44,962 bases of DNA from CAKVOD01 sp964489405 (GTDB lineage Bacteria > Bacillota > Clostridia > Christensenellales > UBA1242). The stretch spans positions 1-44,962 of the forward strand of contig CAZAYL010000005.1 in assembly GCA_964489405.1 (NCBI GenBank), written 5' to 3'. Shown piece after piece: positions 43,001-44,962 of this stretch. The translations under genes were made by a program, and so were the position numbers. Each line of letters opens with the position of its first letter. Within the stretch, counting starts at the first letter, position 1. The notes below the pieces were generated by a model. It ran no database searches. It was not told the DNA's origin and saw only the letters and a list, made by a program, of their open reading frames with translations.

Positions 43001-44593
43001 TCATTTTGCATAATTTACGCAACGAGATTCTCGGATTACATTAATTTTTATTTGTCCAGGGTAATCTACCTCTTCTTCCACTTTTTTAGCAATATCTTGT
43101 GCAAGGAACATTGCATCTTCATCAGTAATTTCGTCAGGTTTAACAATAACCCTAACCTCTCTCCCCGCTTGAATTGCGTATGCTTTATCAACCCCTTCAA
43201 ACGAGCTCGAAATTTCTTCAAGCTTTTCAACTCGCTTGATATAAGTTTCAAGACTTTCTCGTCTTGCACCTGGTCGAGAACTTGAAATTGCATCAGCAAC
43301 TTGAACTAATATAGCTTCAACAGATCGGAATGGGACATCACCGTGATGAGCTTCGATGCAATGAATAACCGCTTCACTTTCTTTATATTTTCTTGCAAGC
43401 TGAACACCAAGTTCAGTATGAGTTCCTTCTAACTCGTGGTCAACCGCTTTACCAATATCGTGAAGAAGGCCTCCACGTTTTGCAGTTTCAACATCAACCC
43501 CAAGTTCAGATGCCATCATTGAGGCTAAGTGAGCGACTTCAATTGAATGTAGTAGTACATTTTGACTGTAACTTGTTCTAAATTTTAACCTGCCAAGCAA
43601 CATCGTTAGTGCGGGATGAAGTCCGTGGACATTGGCATCGTAAGATGCATCTTCCCCAATTTGTCTCATCTCGCTTTCTAAATCCTTGCGAACTTTTTCA
43701 ACCATTTCTTCAATTTTTGCTGGGTGAATTCTACCATCCATCATCAATTTGTCTATTGTTCTTTTTGCGATTTCGCGTCTTAGTGGGTCAAAACTTGAAA
43801 GGACAATTGTTTCGGGCGTGTCATCGATAATCAAATCTATCCCCGTTGATGCTTCAAGGGCGCGTATATTTCGCCCTTCGCGACCAATAAGTCTACCTTT
43901 CATTTCTTCACTTGGAATAGTAACCGAAGTAACTGTAATTTCAGCAGTGTGGTCTGTGGCACATCTTTGAATTGCTTGTGTTATAATATCAACAGCCTTT
44001 CGTTCTGCATTTTCTTTGGCTTCTTCTTCCATATCTCTGACTTCACCAGCGACCGCTTTTCTAGCATCGTCGCGCAAAACATCCATAAGTTTATTTTTTG
44101 CTTGTTCCTGCGAGAGTCCAGCAACGCGTTCAAGTTCTAATATGATATCTTTGGCTTTTTCATCTAATTGTTCTTCTTTTTCAATTAACGAGTTTTCTTT
44201 TTCGTCAAGTTTTGTTTTTAATTGTTCTATTTGATTTGATTTTTGTTCTAAATTTTGTTCTTTTTTATTTTGAAACTCTTCTTTTTGCAAAAGGCGTTCT
44301 TCTAATTTTTGAATTTCTTGACGGCGTTCTTTAATTTCAATGTCTGTATCCGCTTTCAACTTAAAGATTTCATCTTTTGCCTCAATGATTAGTTCCTTTT
44401 TTTGTGTTTTTGCATCATTAATGGCGTCTTCAATAATTTTTTTTGCCGATTTAGTAGCATTGTCAATTTTTTTCTGCACGATTAGCTTATAAATAAGGTA
44501 ACCTGCAATAACCCCAATTGCCATACAACCAATTATTATTAAAATTAATGGGAAAACACCGATATTGATGCCACAAAGCATTTCTATATACAT
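43001..44593 (-). CDS. rny: ribonuclease Y
   Basis: 530 residues, normal. An N-terminal membrane anchor (about 8-32) is followed by a long coiled coil (about 35-190, Lys/Glu-rich), a KH domain (MKGRLIGREGRNIRALE) and an HD domain (LLHSIEVAHLASMM, LLHDIGKAVDHE). It is the membrane-bound endonuclease that starts mRNA decay in Bacillota. The start at 44593 is chosen because AGGAG lies about 10 nt upstream; the frame extends further but without homology. recA lies directly upstream on the same strand, a common arrangement. Confidence 0.96.
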   Translation of the reverse strand: MYIEMLCGINIGVFPLILIIIGCMAIGVIAGYLIYKLIVQKKIDNATKSAKKIIEDAINDAKTQKKELIIEAKDEIFKLKADTDIEIKERRQEIQKLEERLLQKEEFQNKKEQNLEQKSNQIEQLKTKLDEKENSLIEKEEQLDEKAKDIILELERVAGLSQEQAKNKLMDVLRDDARKAVAGEVRDMEEEAKENAERKAVDIITQAIQRCATDHTAEITVTSVTIPSEEMKGRLIGREGRNIRALEASTGIDLIIDDTPETIVLSSFDPLRREIAKRTIDKLMMDGRIHPAKIEEMVEKVRKDLESEMRQIGEDASYDANVHGLHPALTMLLGRLKFRTSYSQNVLLHSIEVAHLASMMASELGVDVETAKRGGLLHDIGKAVDHELEGTHTELGVQLARKYKESEAVIHCIEAHHGDVPFRSVEAILVQVADAISSSRPGARRESLETYIKRVEKLEEISSSFEGVDKAYAIQAGREVRVIVKPDEITDEDAMFLAQDIAKKVEEEVDYPGQIKINVIRESRCVNYAK

Positions 44594-44615
44594 ATCGATT
44601 ATTTCTCCTACAAAT

Positions 44616-44643
44616 ATTGTACACATCTCAAAATATGTACAAT
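44616..44643 (-). promoter_or_regulatory. dyad at the rny transcription start
   Basis: ATTGTACA (44616-44623) and TGTACAAT (44636-44643), 12 bp between. The predicted transcription start (about 44639) falls inside one arm. It could be an operator or a 5' hairpin in the mRNA. Confidence 0.55.
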
Positions 44644-44645
44644 TA

Positions 44646-44674
44646 ATTTTATAATTTTTTTATATTTTTGTCAA
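44646..44674 (-). promoter_or_regulatory. rny promoter
   Basis: On the minus strand TTGACA (44674-44669), 17-bp spacer, TAAAAT (44651-44646). Confidence 0.85.
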
Positions 44675-44825
44675 GTTATTTGTCCTATTTTTAAAAAATA
44701 AATAACAATAGATAATTCTCAACGCAAATTTTATTTAAAATACAAATATTAGAATTTCATTTTAAGTTTTCTAATTTTGTTTATGTTTTTAAAGGAGTTA
44801 TAAAATTAAAATATTTATATAAATT

Positions 44826-44857
44826 AAAAAAACTTGCATATTTTCATTGCAAGTTTT
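44826..44857 (-). terminator. recA terminator
   Basis: AAAACTTGCA (44829-44838) and its complement (44848-44857), 9-nt loop, with a T-run on the minus strand. It lies 5 bp after the recA stop. Confidence 0.85.
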
Positions 44858-44862
44858 AAAAC

Positions 44863-44961
44863 TTATCTAATTCCTCCATCTTCAATAATATCGTATGAGG
44901 CCTTTATTTTTTGATAAATTTCTTCATAAATATTTGGATTATCAGCAAGGAATTGCTTTGC
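44863..44961 (-). CDS. recA: recombinase RecA, C-terminal end (partial, cut by window edge)
   Basis: The last 32 residues and stop of a leftward frame that enters from the right edge. AKQFLADNPNIYEEIYQKI matches the C-terminal domain of RecA, where AKxFLxxNPxIxxEIxxKIR is conserved. The following rny gene on the same strand supports the call, since recA-rny is a standard order. RecA filaments drive recombination and trigger cleavage of the LexA encoded at 32779. Confidence 0.85.
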   Translation of the reverse strand, partial: AKQFLADNPNIYEEIYQKIKASYDIIEDGGIR

Positions 44962-44962
44962 A

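Overview
The window is a very A+T-rich stretch of a bacterial chromosome. It looks like a walled, Gram-positive-type Bacillota (Clostridia-like) lineage with a compact genome. The evidence is the GatCAB amidotransferase, the rpoZ-priA-rlmN-rsgA-rpe-rpmB-yloU-fakA gene order, LexA with RNase Y, a class A penicillin-binding protein, and tRNAs that encode their CCA ends. Nearly all promoters are clear sigma-A type, and the standard bacterial code fits with TGA as a stop. No prophage, transposase gene, CRISPR array or sporulation gene was seen. The species cannot be named from the sequence alone.

Layout. 1-1000: the tail of an unknown gene, rpsU, and a small unknown helical protein. 1050-13600: a rightward housekeeping run of pcrA, ligA, gatC-gatA-gatB, rpoZ, priA, rlmN, rsgA and rpe. 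13950-16430: rpmB facing left, then yloU-fakA. 16690-16822: a tiny cysteine-rich peptide gene with its own terminator. 17110-17473: a four-tRNA operon (Val, Gly, Cys, Leu). 17783-21983: an inositol-monophosphatase-like gene, rsmE, mtaB, a HIT gene and a phosphodiesterase. 22211-22882: a seven-tRNA operon (Gly, Arg, His, Gln, Lys, Gln, Leu). 22996-25275: a leftward penicillin-binding protein. 25468-32627: miaB-mutS-mutL-miaA. 32779-35642: leftward lexA, a Xer-like recombinase and a YgjP-type metallopeptidase. 35833-42348: an accessory-looking block holding a PadR-type regulator fused to four membrane segments, a VTT/DedA-type membrane protein, an ABC exporter pair and a short M19 dipeptidase. 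42374-44961: rnhA facing rny, and the C-terminal end of recA.

How the genes connect. GatCAB finishes Gln-tRNA (and/or Asn-tRNA), and two tRNA-Gln genes carrying the U1-A72 pair it recognises lie in this window. MiaA makes i6A37 and MiaB converts it to ms2i6A37 in the same operon as the MutS/MutL mismatch-repair pair, while MtaB does the analogous step on t6A37. PcrA, LigA, PriA, RecA, LexA and MutSL form a DNA repair and replication theme.

Most interesting signals. (1) A membrane-anchored PadR regulator with a roughly 350-residue linker, preceded by a perfect 22-bp palindrome. (2) A repeated promoter design in which the -10 box sits only 6-7 bp before the ATG with no Shine-Dalgarno, predicting leaderless mRNAs for pcrA, rsmE, the phosphodiesterase, the ABC ATPase, rnhA and the Xer gene. 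(3) The 42-residue Cys/Lys/Ser-rich peptide. (4) The classic fakA-rsgA neighbourhood with prpC-prkC and several other genes missing. (5) A duplicated tRNA-Gln that differs only in its anticodon arm.
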